A stretch of DNA of 64,000 bases from positions 1 through 64,000 of the forward strand of contig NZ_PDLO01000003.1 in the NCBI RefSeq assembly GCF_002631205.1, written 5' to 3'. Shown in pieces: positions 25,176-34,490 of this stretch; position 1 is the first letter of the stretch; every line of letters begins with the position of its first letter. The translations under genes were made by a program, and so were the position numbers. The notes under the pieces are model-generated. The model saw only the letters and a list, made by a program, of their open reading frames with translations. It searched no databases and was not told the DNA's origin. Source of the DNA: Neolewinella marina (lineage in GTDB: Bacteria; Bacteroidota; Bacteroidia; Chitinophagales; Saprospiraceae).

Positions 25176-26810
25176 TCAGAAGCGCGCCGAGGCGCCGACC
25201 ATGAAGTTGGTTCCGATCGTGGGGTACTGGTAGAAGCGTTCCCGCTTGTTGTTCAACAGGTTGTTCACCCGCACCCAGGCACCGAAGGTGTCGGTGATGG
25301 TGTACTCGGCGTTCAGGCTGAGGTCAAGCAAGGCATTGAGGTGATCGACTCCGCCCTCCATGGTGCGGTAGGGCAGTCCGTTTTCCACGAAGAAGTCGGC
25401 CCGCAACTGCAGGGGCAGGTTGCTCAGGGTATAGATTCCGGATGCGTTGAAGCTCAGGCTGGGCAGGTGCCAGGGTTTCTCTTCATCCTCCATGCTGTAG
25501 AACCGCTGGGTGAAGGTGGCATTCAGGTCGAGGCCCTCCACCAGGGGCAGGGTAGCGGTACCCTGGAGGTAGATCTGGCTGCCGTCGTCGTAGATGACGT
25601 CGAAGCGGGGGATGCCGTTGCGGTCGCGGTTGGTGACGTACATGGCCAGGTTGTCCAGGTACTTGTAACCGGCTTCCGCGCGGTAGGCGATGGAGCGGTA
25701 GGTGCCTTCCAGACCGCCGTAGAAACGGGTGGCCTCCGAGTTCCGCAGCCGGAAACGGGTATTGATCCAGGGGTTATAGTCGGCCAGGCTCCGCAGGGTA
25801 TTCTTGTGCACGTCGCCTTCTACGCCGGCGAAGGCGTTGAACAGTCCGTCGACGATGACGGCCGAGGCGGTGAAGTTGGGGAAAACGTCGAAGTCATCCT
25901 CCTGCCCGGTCAGCCGCACGCCGGCCTTCAGCTTGATGCGGTCGGCGATGAGGACGGTGTAGCTGGGGCTGAGGCTCACCACGTTGAGGTTCTGGCTGGC
26001 CGTATCCTTGAAGGCCGTGAAACTGGCCTTGAAGGCCAGGTCCAGCGGGTTGGTATCGTTAATCCACTTGGTACCGGATACGTCGATGTCGAGACCAGAT
26101 TCCCTTACCGAAGGGTTGGCGTCCATCAGGTACAGGGCGATGCCGGCGCGGTAGTCGATGTTGCCTTCGGTGCGGGTACCGTTGAAAATCTCGCTGTGGA
26201 GGCTGAAGGTGTTGAACCGCTGGCGTACTTCATTGTCGGAAAAGGTGAGGGCGGAATCGCCTTCCATCTCCGAGAAGTTGTAGCCGTAGTAGTAGCGGCT
26301 GCGGGTGTCGTAGCTCAGGCCACCGCCGACGGCGAAGCCCTGGTCAAAGAGGTAGCTGCCTTCGGCCCCCACGCGGGTATCGCTGGCCTTCTGGTTCTCT
26401 ACTTTCTTGTCGTTGTTGAAGCTGTAGTGGGTGCCGAAGAACCCGAGGTCGAGGTTCTCCTGACCGGCCAGGTCATAGCTGGCGTCGGCGTAGAAGGCGT
26501 TGGGTACGCCAAGGCCGAGCTGCACCCAGCCGCGGTTGATCTCCGGGGCTTCCTCCCGGGCCAGGGCGCGGGGGCGGATGGTCGGGGCCGGGTAGTCGAT
26601 CGACAGGGGGCGCGGCAGGATGCTATACGACTGCCGGCGGCTGCTGGTGTCGGTGGGGGGCGGGGCGGGATTCACCTTCACGCGTTCGGCGTCGGTGAGC
26701 CGGGCCTCGAAACTGGTGACGACCGTCACGCTGTTGTCTTCGAGGTCGGTCTGGGAAAACAGGCTCAGGCCAGCGAGCAGGCAGCAGCCGAGGAGGGTGT
26801 GACGTAGCAT
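25176..26810 (-). CDS. Outer-membrane beta-barrel protein
   Basis: 544 residues. Signal peptide of about 20 residues (LLGCCLLAGLSLFSQ), a proline-rich N-terminal segment, then a long series of amphipathic strands with alternating hydrophobics and aromatic belts, ending in phenylalanine (MVGASARF), the usual signal for the BAM complex. Segments near the C-terminus (TITDTFGAWVRVNNLLNNKRERFYQYPTIG) resemble the end of TonB-dependent receptors, but there is no plug domain, so a porin-like barrel is more likely. It is the second gene of a unit with the TPR protein, 11 bases away. Confidence 0.8.
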   Translation of the reverse strand: MLRHTLLGCCLLAGLSLFSQTDLEDNSVTVVTSFEARLTDAERVKVNPAPPPTDTSSRRQSYSILPRPLSIDYPAPTIRPRALAREEAPEINRGWVQLGLGVPNAFYADASYDLAGQENLDLGFFGTHYSFNNDKKVENQKASDTRVGAEGSYLFDQGFAVGGGLSYDTRSRYYYGYNFSEMEGDSALTFSDNEVRQRFNTFSLHSEIFNGTRTEGNIDYRAGIALYLMDANPSVRESGLDIDVSGTKWINDTNPLDLAFKASFTAFKDTASQNLNVVSLSPSYTVLIADRIKLKAGVRLTGQEDDFDVFPNFTASAVIVDGLFNAFAGVEGDVHKNTLRSLADYNPWINTRFRLRNSEATRFYGGLEGTYRSIAYRAEAGYKYLDNLAMYVTNRDRNGIPRFDVIYDDGSQIYLQGTATLPLVEGLDLNATFTQRFYSMEDEEKPWHLPSLSFNASGIYTLSNLPLQLRADFFVENGLPYRTMEGGVDHLNALLDLSLNAEYTITDTFGAWVRVNNLLNNKRERFYQYPTIGTNFMVGASARF

Positions 26811-26821
26811 GGGCGGTGATA

Positions 26822-29800
26822 TTAGTTGCCTCCGTTGTCCAGCTCAAGGCGGCTGGAGTTGGCGGGTTGGTTGTTGAGTCGGCTTCCCGCCTGGATCTCC
26901 GCTTCGACGCGGGCCAGTTTCTGGCGGGCTTCGGCCACGATGGTGGCGTCTTCGTTGTAGTTCTCCAGCAGGGCCTCCAGGGCAGCGCGGGCGTTGTAGA
27001 GGTCCTTTTTGTCGCGGAGGACATCGGACAGCAAAATGACCGTCTTGGCTACCCAGTAGGGGTAGCCCGAGCTTTCCCGGTTGGCCTCCAGGGCCAGTTG
27101 CTGGGCGCGGTCGAGGTTGCGCTGCTGGTAGGTGGCGTTGGCGCGGAGGTAGCGGGCCTCGGCCGTTCGCTCGTCATCGCTGTTGGCGATCACCTGGTCG
27201 AAGTAGGGCAGGGCCCGTACGAAGTCCTTGCGGTCGTAGGCGATCTTGCCTAGGTAGAAGTTGGCGATGGTGCGCTGGGCGGCCGTAGCATTGGCGTTGT
27301 TGGCCACCTTGGCGGCGTACTCCTCGGTGGCGCGGGCGTCGTTGAGGCGGTAGGCCGACTGCAGGGCGCCGACTTGGGCGTCAAAGCGGACGGTTTCGTT
27401 GTCGGCCGCGGCCTCCAGCAGGGTGTAGAGCCGGTAGGATCGCTGGAAGTCCTGGACGGAGTTGTAGGCGATCAGGCTGGCCTTTTTCAGGGCCGGCAGG
27501 TAGAATCGGCTGGGGCCGGCGTTGATGACCGCCTCGTAGTCGGGCAGGGCGTCGTTGTAGCGGCGCAGGGCCACGTAGCTGTCGCCCCGGTAGAAGACGC
27601 CGGGCAGCGTATTGGGGCTCTGGGGGTACTGCCGCAGGTAGTCGGTCAGGGCGGCTACGGCGCGTTCGTAATTGCCGTTTTCGTACTGGCTCACGGCGGC
27701 GCGGAAGCTGATGCTGTCGCGGGCGTCGGTGGTGATTTCCTGTCCGGGGAGGGTCTCGAAGAACTGGAAAAAGAGGTCGGCCCGTCCCATATCATCCACG
27801 TAGATTTCCCGGAGAGCTTCCCGTGCCCGTACCGCTTCCCCGGGGGTGGGGTTGGAGGTGAAGACCTGCTTGTAGTAGTTCACGGCGGCCTCGCTGTTGC
27901 CGAGGTTGTAGCTGATGAGACCGAGCTGCAGCAGGCTCTGGTTGACCAGGGGGGAATTCACCTTGTACTGCTTGATGATGGTCCGCAGGGGCTCCAGTGC
28001 TTGTTGGGGGCGGTTGAGCTCCTGGTAGGTCAGGGCCAGCTGGTAGAGGGCATCGTCGGCGAACTGGCTGTTGGGGTAGTTCTGGACGAGCTGTTCCAGG
28101 GCCAGGACCTTCTCGGCGTTGCGGCCGCGCAGTCCTTCGATCAGGGCTTTCTGGTAGAGGGCGTATACGAATCCGACGGTCTTGCGCTGGATGGCGTTAT
28201 CGTAGAAGCGGGCGGCCAGGTCGTACTGGTTGCGCGAGAAGTAGGCGTCTCCGGCCCGCAGCATCGCGTCGCCCAGTACGCGCTCGCGCACGTCGCTGTC
28301 GGTGATGTAAGGGAGGTTGCGCTCGATGCCTTCTACGGTAGCGGTAAAGTAATTGAGGGCGGTGGCGTAGTTGTCCTGCTTCAGGTAGTTGTAGCCCTGG
28401 AGGTAATTCCCGGTGTAAAGGGAAGACTGGGGGGGCAGGTTCTGTACCGATTTGGCCAGGGTGAGGAACTGGTTGGTCAGGTTGATGCTGGTGGCGTAGT
28501 CGCCCTGGCGGTTGGCCAGGTCGGCGAGCCAGTACAGGGCCTGGGCGCGGTAACTGGCGTTGACGGGGCGCTGCAGGCTTTTTTCGAGGAGGGCCTTGGA
28601 CTGTACCAACTCACCCTGGCCGAGCAGTTCCAGGCCACGGTAGAGGGCGGCGCGCTGGTAGGCTTCGTCCAGCTGGGGAGAGCGGTTCGGCATCGCATCC
28701 AGGAGGTTGAGTACGCGCTGGTAGTCCTGGGTGGTGGTGAACACGTCGCTGAGCAGGGTCTGTCCCTGGGTGTAGAAAGGGGAGTCCGCCGGGATCTGCT
28801 CAATGGCCGTAATGGCGTCGGCGGCGAAGCCCAGCTCGTAGCTCAGTTTGGCGTAGTTGTAGAGGGCCTCCTGCTGCAGTTCGGGATCGAAGGTCTGCCG
28901 GCCGGCCGCGGCGAAGGCCGTGCGGGCACCGACGCCGTCGCCCTGCCGCAGGGCGATGTCGCCGAGGTAGAAGTTGGCGCTCTGACCTACCGCGGTGTTC
29001 TGTCCCGAGATTTCACGGAAGGTCTTGCTGGCCTGGGCGTAGTCCTGGGTCTGGTACTGGGCGAAGCCAAGTTGGAATAGTTCTTCCTCCCGCAGCCGGC
29101 GGTTGCCCTTGGCGTAGCTTTCGAGCAGGGGGCGGGCCAGGGCGTACTCCCCGCGCTCGAAGTAGGCCTGCCCGAGGAGTTGCTCCATTTCCTGGCGGTT
29201 GCGCAGTCCGGTGCCGCCGCCTTCCAGCAGGGGGGCAACCAGGGCGATCAGCTCGTCGTAACGCCGCTGGGCGAAGTAGATCTGGGCCAGGTAGTAGGGA
29301 ATGTAGGGGGCGTACTCGGGCGACTTCTCGGCGATGCGGAACTGGCTGACGGCCACCTCGTAGTTGCCTTCAAAGAACTGGATGATGCCCAGGTAGTAGT
29401 TCGTGGGGTAGTAGTACTTGCCCTGGACGTTGCGGCTGAACTGGAAGTAGCGCTTGGCGGCTTCAAAGTCCTTCTGCACGAAGCTGGCGTAGCCCAGGCG
29501 GAAATTCACCTCGGCCTGCTCCTCGCTGGTCATCATGTCCTTGGGGACCATCTTGTAGTACTCCACGGCCTTCTTCAGCTGATTCTCCTCGAAGTAGAAG
29601 TTGGCAATCTCGAGCAGGGCGGCGTTGGCGATGGGGTCGGGCTGATAGCGGCGAACGAAGTCGAGGATGAGCTTTTCGCCGTCGCTTTTGCCCAGGCGGA
29701 CGGCCAGCTTGGCCACGTTGAGCTCGGCCTGGATGCGGAGCAACTCGGCTTCGGGCTGGTGTACGGGCAGCAGCATGGTGGCTACCTCGGCGTACTCCCG

Positions 29801-29953
29801 CTGGGCCTTGTCCAGCAGGTTTTTCTGCCGGTGGTCCTCGGCCTGCTTGAAGGTGCGCCAGGCCTCGGTATATACGGTAGTGGCCTGGGCCGCCACCGCG
29901 GCCGAAAAGCCGCCCAGGAAGGCGATGAGGAGGGAAAATCGTGTCAACTTCAT
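26822..29953 (-). CDS. Large secreted TPR-repeat protein
   Basis: 1043 residues with a signal peptide (about residues 1-23, SAAVAAQ). Almost the entire chain is tetratricopeptide-type helix pairs; recurring patterns include AALEIANFYFEENQLKKA, FRLGYASFVQKDFEAAKRYF, ALYQLALTYQEL, YLRANATYQQRNLDRA. Some blocks resemble BamD/YbgF-type repeats. It probably sits in the periplasm and scaffolds proteins there; upstream gene of the barrel in the same unit suggests they act together in the envelope. A -7-like TATCTTGC is 20-30 bases upstream. No known specific name. Confidence 0.85.
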   Translation of the reverse strand: MKLTRFSLLIAFLGGFSAAVAAQATTVYTEAWRTFKQAEDHRQKNLLDKAQREYAEVATMLLPVHQPEAELLRIQAELNVAKLAVRLGKSDGEKLILDFVRRYQPDPIANAALLEIANFYFEENQLKKAVEYYKMVPKDMMTSEEQAEVNFRLGYASFVQKDFEAAKRYFQFSRNVQGKYYYPTNYYLGIIQFFEGNYEVAVSQFRIAEKSPEYAPYIPYYLAQIYFAQRRYDELIALVAPLLEGGGTGLRNRQEMEQLLGQAYFERGEYALARPLLESYAKGNRRLREEELFQLGFAQYQTQDYAQASKTFREISGQNTAVGQSANFYLGDIALRQGDGVGARTAFAAAGRQTFDPELQQEALYNYAKLSYELGFAADAITAIEQIPADSPFYTQGQTLLSDVFTTTQDYQRVLNLLDAMPNRSPQLDEAYQRAALYRGLELLGQGELVQSKALLEKSLQRPVNASYRAQALYWLADLANRQGDYATSINLTNQFLTLAKSVQNLPPQSSLYTGNYLQGYNYLKQDNYATALNYFTATVEGIERNLPYITDSDVRERVLGDAMLRAGDAYFSRNQYDLAARFYDNAIQRKTVGFVYALYQKALIEGLRGRNAEKVLALEQLVQNYPNSQFADDALYQLALTYQELNRPQQALEPLRTIIKQYKVNSPLVNQSLLQLGLISYNLGNSEAAVNYYKQVFTSNPTPGEAVRAREALREIYVDDMGRADLFFQFFETLPGQEITTDARDSISFRAAVSQYENGNYERAVAALTDYLRQYPQSPNTLPGVFYRGDSYVALRRYNDALPDYEAVINAGPSRFYLPALKKASLIAYNSVQDFQRSYRLYTLLEAAADNETVRFDAQVGALQSAYRLNDARATEEYAAKVANNANATAAQRTIANFYLGKIAYDRKDFVRALPYFDQVIANSDDERTAEARYLRANATYQQRNLDRAQQLALEANRESSGYPYWVAKTVILLSDVLRDKKDLYNARAALEALLENYNEDATIVAEARQKLARVEAEIQAGSRLNNQPANSSRLELDNGGN

Positions 29954-30005
29954 AGTGGCTACGTCGATTGGAGGGCAAGATAGGCTTGCCCGGCTATAAC
30001 GCAGA

Positions 30006-30031
30006 TCGGGGGGGAAGAATTACGCCCCCCG
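30006..30031 (-). terminator. Possible terminator at the GMC oxidoreductase gene end
   Basis: CGGGGGG ... CCCCCCGG inverted repeat overlaps the last codons of the gene at 30020. The stem is strong but the T-run is weak; a tentative call. Confidence 0.4.
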
Positions 30032-31639
30032 GCTGTCGTCTTGGTAAGTCAGGTCGGCGGATACCAGCACGTTGGCCTGGGCAATGTCGGCCATGTACCC
30101 GTCCGATAGGGGATAGTTGTCCAGCGTTACGCCCCCCTCGTTAAACCAATCCTTGCGCAGGTGTTCGCCCACCCGGATGGCATTTGCAATAATGGTGAGG
30201 GTGGGGTTGGTAGCACCCTGGCTGGGCTGGAAGCTGGCGTCGACCACGTAGAGGTTGTCCACGTCCCAGGCCTTGCAGTTGACGTCCAGTACGCTCTTGC
30301 GCGGGTCGGTGCCGAACTGGGCGGTTCCGGCCTGGTGCCAGGTGAAGGCCAGCCCCTTGGTCGACCGCATGAAGTCGGTAAAGCCCATGGGGCGGAGGTA
30401 ATTTTCCTGGAAGTGGTCCAGCAATTCAAAGTGGCTCTCCCGATTGTTGGGGCGGTAGTTGAACTTGATGCCCTTGTCGGTCCACTCTACCCGGTTGCGG
30501 GGGTCGGGCAGGTCCTCGCTGGTGAACCAGAAGTCCACGGCGTACTGCTGGATTTCGCGGGCACGCTCCTCGACCATGTTCTGGTCGGCGTAGTCGCCCA
30601 TAATCCGCGTCCAGTGGGCCTTGCCGGTAAGCTGGACGGTGCCCAGGGGGTAGGGGTGCTCCGGGCTGCCGTCGTAGAAGTCGTGGACGCTCAGGGTTTT
30701 CTGAAAGATGGTGGGGTTCGGATGGTTGTAATCCATGGCGGAGATGCCGCTCTGGTTGTGCTTCGTAAAGTTGCATCCTACCTGGCCGGAGGAATTGGCC
30801 ACGCCGGAGCGCAGGAGCAGGGCCGCCGTCTGGATGGCCCCGCAGGATACCACCACCAGATCGGCGCTGAGGCTCATCGGCTGCCCGTCGCGCACCAGTT
30901 CGACGCGGGTGATCTTGCCCCCTTCTTCAATGAGTTTTTCTACCCGGCTGCCCGTCCAGAGTGTCACGTTCGAGCGCTGCAGGGCGGGGCGTACCAGGGC
31001 GGTCTCGGCATCCGACTTGGCGTGCAGCATGCAGGGGAAGGGGTCGCAGGTGCCGCAGGCGATGCAGGGCCGCCGCCAGGGCTCGTCGATGTCGCGGTTC
31101 AGGGCCAGGTTCGAGTGGTGGGGGTGGAGGCCCATACCTTCCAGGTGGTCGGCCACCTCCTGGATGCGGCGTTCGTGGGGGAAGGCCTTGAAGGGGAAAG
31201 GACCGCTGGCCCAGCCCTCGGTGGGGTCCTCGCCGCGGTTGCCGTGGACCTTCATGACGTGTTCCGCCATCATGTAGTACGGCTCGTATTCGTCGTAGCC
31301 GATGGGCCAGGCCGGACTGATCCCGCCTTTATGCTGAATCTCCCGGAAGTCCTGGGGCCGCTGCCGGTGCAGCAGGGCGCCGTACATCTTGGTATTGCCG
31401 CCTACGTTATAGTAGACGATGGGGTTGATGGTTTCCCCCTCCGGACCGATCCACTGTTCGTCGGCCTTGTAGCCATCCGGCCCGAAGATGAAGGCGGGGT
31501 CCCAGTTGCGGGTCTCCCGGGGCAGGAAAGTGCCCTGCTCGAGGATCAGAATTTTCTTTCCGGTGTCGGCGAGGGTATAGGCTACCGCCCCCCCACCGGC
31601 ACCCGAGCCGATGATGATGACGTCAAAATCCTGGGGCAT
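30020..31639 (-). CDS. GMC-family FAD-dependent oxidoreductase
   Basis: 539 residues. The FAD-binding motif GSGAGGG (12-18) near the N-terminus and the C-terminal block TNPTLTIIANAIRVGEHL are family marks of glucose-methanol-choline oxidoreductases. There is a CIACGTCDPFPC cysteine cluster around residue 195, which is also seen in the gluconate/sorbosone dehydrogenase branch. There is no signal peptide or Tat motif. It follows the 31673-32854 gene by 33 bases on the same strand, with no promoter between, so the two are probably cotranscribed. The alcohol or polyol substrate is unknown. Confidence 0.88.
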   Translation of the reverse strand: MPQDFDVIIIGSGAGGGAVAYTLADTGKKILILEQGTFLPRETRNWDPAFIFGPDGYKADEQWIGPEGETINPIVYYNVGGNTKMYGALLHRQRPQDFREIQHKGGISPAWPIGYDEYEPYYMMAEHVMKVHGNRGEDPTEGWASGPFPFKAFPHERRIQEVADHLEGMGLHPHHSNLALNRDIDEPWRRPCIACGTCDPFPCMLHAKSDAETALVRPALQRSNVTLWTGSRVEKLIEEGGKITRVELVRDGQPMSLSADLVVVSCGAIQTAALLLRSGVANSSGQVGCNFTKHNQSGISAMDYNHPNPTIFQKTLSVHDFYDGSPEHPYPLGTVQLTGKAHWTRIMGDYADQNMVEERAREIQQYAVDFWFTSEDLPDPRNRVEWTDKGIKFNYRPNNRESHFELLDHFQENYLRPMGFTDFMRSTKGLAFTWHQAGTAQFGTDPRKSVLDVNCKAWDVDNLYVVDASFQPSQGATNPTLTIIANAIRVGEHLRKDWFNEGGVTLDNYPLSDGYMADIAQANVLVSADLTYQDDSRGA

Positions 31640-31672
31640 ACTGGTCGTTTCCTAACCTAATGATTGCCGCTG

Positions 31673-32854
31673 CTATTGGTTCAATTCCCCTTCCCCGATG
31701 GCGCGGAGGGCCACCTCGGTCAGGACCTTCACCCGGCGGGCGGCCCGCATGGCCGAGAAGTCCGGTGCCTCCCCGAACCACCGCTCGATAACCGCTCCGG
31801 AGAACAGGCGGAAATAGGTGTACCCCCCGCCGTATTCCGCCGCGGCCCACAGGCCGATGGCGTCCTCGTATTGCCCGCATTCCAGGGGGGCCAGCCCCGC
31901 GTTGCAGAGCCGGGCCACCTCGCCGTCGCGCATATTGGGCCGCACGGAGAGACTGAAGGGGTTGCCACTGAATCGCTTGAAGTAGTGCAGCCACTCCCGG
32001 TAGGGGATATCGTCGGTCACTTCCTCAGGGCTGGCGGCCGCCCGGTAGCAGATGTAGAGACCCGTGGCGGCGGCGCTGGGTTCCAGGGCGCAGCGGTTGG
32101 TGGTGGTGAAGCCCGCGCAGGGCAGCCGGCTTTCGGCGTAGTGCAGCTCCTTGTCGATGTAGTCAGTCCATTGCTGCCGCGTCTTCACCGCGTAACCTTC
32201 CCCGTAGTATTCGTCGTAGAGCGAAAGGGTATAGATGGCCGCGGCGTTATCGGCCGGCCGCAGCAGACTTTCGTCGGGCCGGCTGATGAGGTGTTTGTAG
32301 TGTCCGCGGATCATGCGCCCGGCCAGGTAGCGGCCGATGCGCTGAAAGTAGGGGGCGTAGGCTTCGTCGTTGGTGGCCAGCTGGTAATGGCCCAGCACGC
32401 TGCCGGCGTGGGCCATGAAGAACACCTCCCGGTCCCAGTCGGCCCCCGGTCCCCACTGCGTCAGGTTGCTGTAGCGAATGCTCCAGTCGGCCATCCGCTT
32501 CAGGGCACGACCAATGCTGTCGCGCTGCTCCGGGGCGTAGCCCAGTCCCCGGTAAAGGGCCTGGCTGGCGGCCGAGAAGAAGAACAGCGTTTCGTCGACC
32601 TCTCGCAGGTCACTGGTGCTGTAGAGGTCCTTGCGGTCCAGCTCGGTCAGCAAGGTGCGCAGGTCGTGGCGCGCCTGCCGGTGGGTGACCTCCTGTCGGT
32701 ATATGGCTAGGGTCACCACTACCAGGATTAGGGCGGTACACGCGGGTGCCAGGGCCCAACCCTTGCGGCCGTTGCGGTAGAGCCACCAGGCGGGCAGGAG
32801 AAAGGCAAGGCTGAATAATAGCGGGGGAAGAAGACCGGTAACAGACATAAGCAA
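31673..32854 (-). CDS. Membrane-anchored alpha/alpha-toroid protein, possibly linalool dehydratase/isomerase-like
   Basis: 393 residues. Two N-terminal membrane helices (about 7-23 and 33-52) anchor a globular domain of about 330 residues. Segments such as FFMAHAGSVLGHYQLATNDEAY, NAAAIYTLSLYDEYYG and TRQQWTDYIDKEL follow the same pattern as the six-hairpin toroid of linalool dehydratase/isomerase (LinD) and related uronyl epimerase-like folds. This is a resemblance by eye, not a proven family assignment. It is the first gene of a unit with the GMC oxidoreductase; a TACCTTTG -7 element lies 53 bases upstream. Confidence 0.6.
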   Translation of the reverse strand: MLMSVTGLLPPLLFSLAFLLPAWWLYRNGRKGWALAPACTALILVVVTLAIYRQEVTHRQARHDLRTLLTELDRKDLYSTSDLREVDETLFFFSAASQALYRGLGYAPEQRDSIGRALKRMADWSIRYSNLTQWGPGADWDREVFFMAHAGSVLGHYQLATNDEAYAPYFQRIGRYLAGRMIRGHYKHLISRPDESLLRPADNAAAIYTLSLYDEYYGEGYAVKTRQQWTDYIDKELHYAESRLPCAGFTTTNRCALEPSAAATGLYICYRAAASPEEVTDDIPYREWLHYFKRFSGNPFSLSVRPNMRDGEVARLCNAGLAPLECGQYEDAIGLWAAAEYGGGYTYFRLFSGAVIERWFGEAPDFSAMRAARRVKVLTEVALRAIGEGELNQ

Positions 32855-32907
32855 AAGGTGAGCCCAACCGTACCGTCCCGCATACGCGCGGCCAGTGGTG
32901 GGACCGA

Positions 32908-32915
32908 CAAAGGTA
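32908..32915 (-). promoter_or_regulatory. -7 promoter element TACCTTTG for the toroid/GMC unit
   Basis: Perfect TAnnTTTG on the minus strand 53 bases upstream of the 32854 start. Confidence 0.6.
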
Positions 32916-33176
32916 AACCGGCCGGGGCAGCGATAAAATAGGGAAGGGGCAACGGGGTAGCCCTACCGGTTTGGGGGGCCATGGGCAGACCAACAAGGCC
33001 TAAAGCTTTCTGACAAAACCAGGAAATGCGTGCCCTCCGGGGGCCACAACAGGAACCTTCACTACGGGGTACAATCAGATTTAGACCAATAGCGTTGTTA
33101 AGGTGGTCGTCGCTTATACTATTTGATTTATTTTGCGACCAGGATTAATGATTGATCCCAAAGACTTACACCTCTC
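32916..33176. other. Intergenic region between divergent genes
   Basis: No gene is visible. Near its right end, 33095-33125 carries TTG ... TACTATTTG with 19 bases between, and 33128-33135 reads TTATTTTG; one of these is probably the promoter of the T9SS cargo gene. Confidence 0.4.
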
Positions 33177-34373
33177 ATGAAAACCCTACTGAGTTTCCTC
33201 CTGTGCGTAAGCATAGGTACCGGCTTGCCCGCTCAAATGATCAGCCACTTTACCTGGAACAACACCGCCGATGGTCCCCTGAAGGCGGACTTTGGTCCCA
33301 ACGCCGTGAGCGCCGACAGCGACGTCTACATCTCCGCTAATGGCGCAGGCGGCACCAGTGGCCTGAACCCCGGCACGACCACTCCCAGTGTGAACCTGGT
33401 GCTGGCTGACAGCCCCATCTTCGACGTGAACGGTATTGACATTTCCTTTGATTTTCAGCGTAACGAGAGTATGGGGACGCTCTTTCAACGGGGATTCTTC
33501 ATTCTCGGTTCCGCCACCTCCGTATCGGTGGTGTACCGGACCGACAACGGGGCGGGAGGGTTCCGGGAAGTTTCTTCGGGGGCAGTCGCTTCCTTTACCG
33601 ACGACGATACCCGGAACGACGACTTTGAAAATATCCGGTTCGTGTATACCCCCTCCACCGGCCTGGGGGAACTGTACCATAAAGGAGTACAGGTATGGTC
33701 AGATCCCACCCCCGTACCCGGCCGCAACCTCTACTGGACGGGCGCCGGGAACATTGTCATGGGGACGGATATCGACGCCAGCCTGGCCAATCTTGCGGTC
33801 TTCGACAATTTCCTGATCCAGGAGGTGGAAGGGGCTTCCCTCCCGGTATCCTTTACTGACTTTCGTGCCGAGGCCTTTCCAAAGCAGGGCCTGGCCCGCC
33901 TGCACTGGGAAACCCACCGCGAAAGCAACAACGCCCGCTTTGAGGTGGAACGGTCCGTCGGTCACCAGGGGCAGTGGACCGTGATCGGCTCCGTAGCCGG
34001 CGCGGGGAACAGCACCTCCCCCCGGCAGTACGAATACCTGGACGAGCAGCCCACCGCAGGTAGCGCCTACTACCGTCTCCGGCAGGTGGATGCCGACGGC
34101 AGCGCGTCCTACTCCGACGTTGTAGTTCTACACTTCACTTCCCCCGAGACTCCCGAAGCGCCGCGGGCCTTCCCCAATCCGGCTACCCACCGGGTCAGTG
34201 TCGTGGATGCCGCCGCTACCCAATTACCTGCGGTCGTCAACGCCCGCGGTCAGCGGATTCCCGTCGTAGGGCAGCTTGGGCCCGGAGGGTACGAACTGGA
34301 CATCTCTGACTGGACGAGCGGCATCTACTATCTCCATTCGGCATCCGGCCGGGTAACCGTGATCAAGCGGTAG
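33177..34373 (+). CDS. T9SS cargo protein with C-terminal sorting domain
   Basis: 398 residues. Signal peptide (about 1-20, GTGLPAQ), a beta-rich domain to about residue 220 that looks like a concanavalin/LamG-type jelly roll (IDISFDFQRNESMGTLFQRG), an FN3-like region (LHWETHRESNNARFEVER ... YYRLRQVDADGS), and a type A T9SS domain at the end (AFPNPATHRVSV ... YELDISDWTSGIYYLHS and VIKR). The sorting domain directs export across the outer membrane by the Por system. Binding partner unknown. Confidence 0.85.
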   Translation: MKTLLSFLLCVSIGTGLPAQMISHFTWNNTADGPLKADFGPNAVSADSDVYISANGAGGTSGLNPGTTTPSVNLVLADSPIFDVNGIDISFDFQRNESMGTLFQRGFFILGSATSVSVVYRTDNGAGGFREVSSGAVASFTDDDTRNDDFENIRFVYTPSTGLGELYHKGVQVWSDPTPVPGRNLYWTGAGNIVMGTDIDASLANLAVFDNFLIQEVEGASLPVSFTDFRAEAFPKQGLARLHWETHRESNNARFEVERSVGHQGQWTVIGSVAGAGNSTSPRQYEYLDEQPTAGSAYYRLRQVDADGSASYSDVVVLHFTSPETPEAPRAFPNPATHRVSVVDAAATQLPAVVNARGQRIPVVGQLGPGGYELDISDWTSGIYYLHSASGRVTVIKR

Positions 34374-34398
34374 GTAATTAGGAGAAGCGGGTAATTAC

Positions 34399-34415
34399 CA
34401 CCTCCTTAACGGAGG
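34399..34415 (+). terminator. Hairpin behind the T9SS cargo gene
   Basis: ACCTCC-TTAAC-GGAGGT stem-loop 25 bases after the stop codon; no clear T-run, so a weak terminator or processing signal. Confidence 0.45.
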
Positions 34416-34468
34416 TTAAGGGAATGGTAAGCTCAGGGCTGGCAGCCAGGTAAAACGAGGTGTTCGCC

Positions 34469-34476
34469 TAAGTTTG
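34469..34476 (+). promoter_or_regulatory. -7 promoter element TAAGTTTG
   Basis: Perfect TAnnTTTG 14 bases before the ATG at 34491. Confidence 0.65.
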
Positions 34477-34490
34477 GCGTAAAAGCTGCT

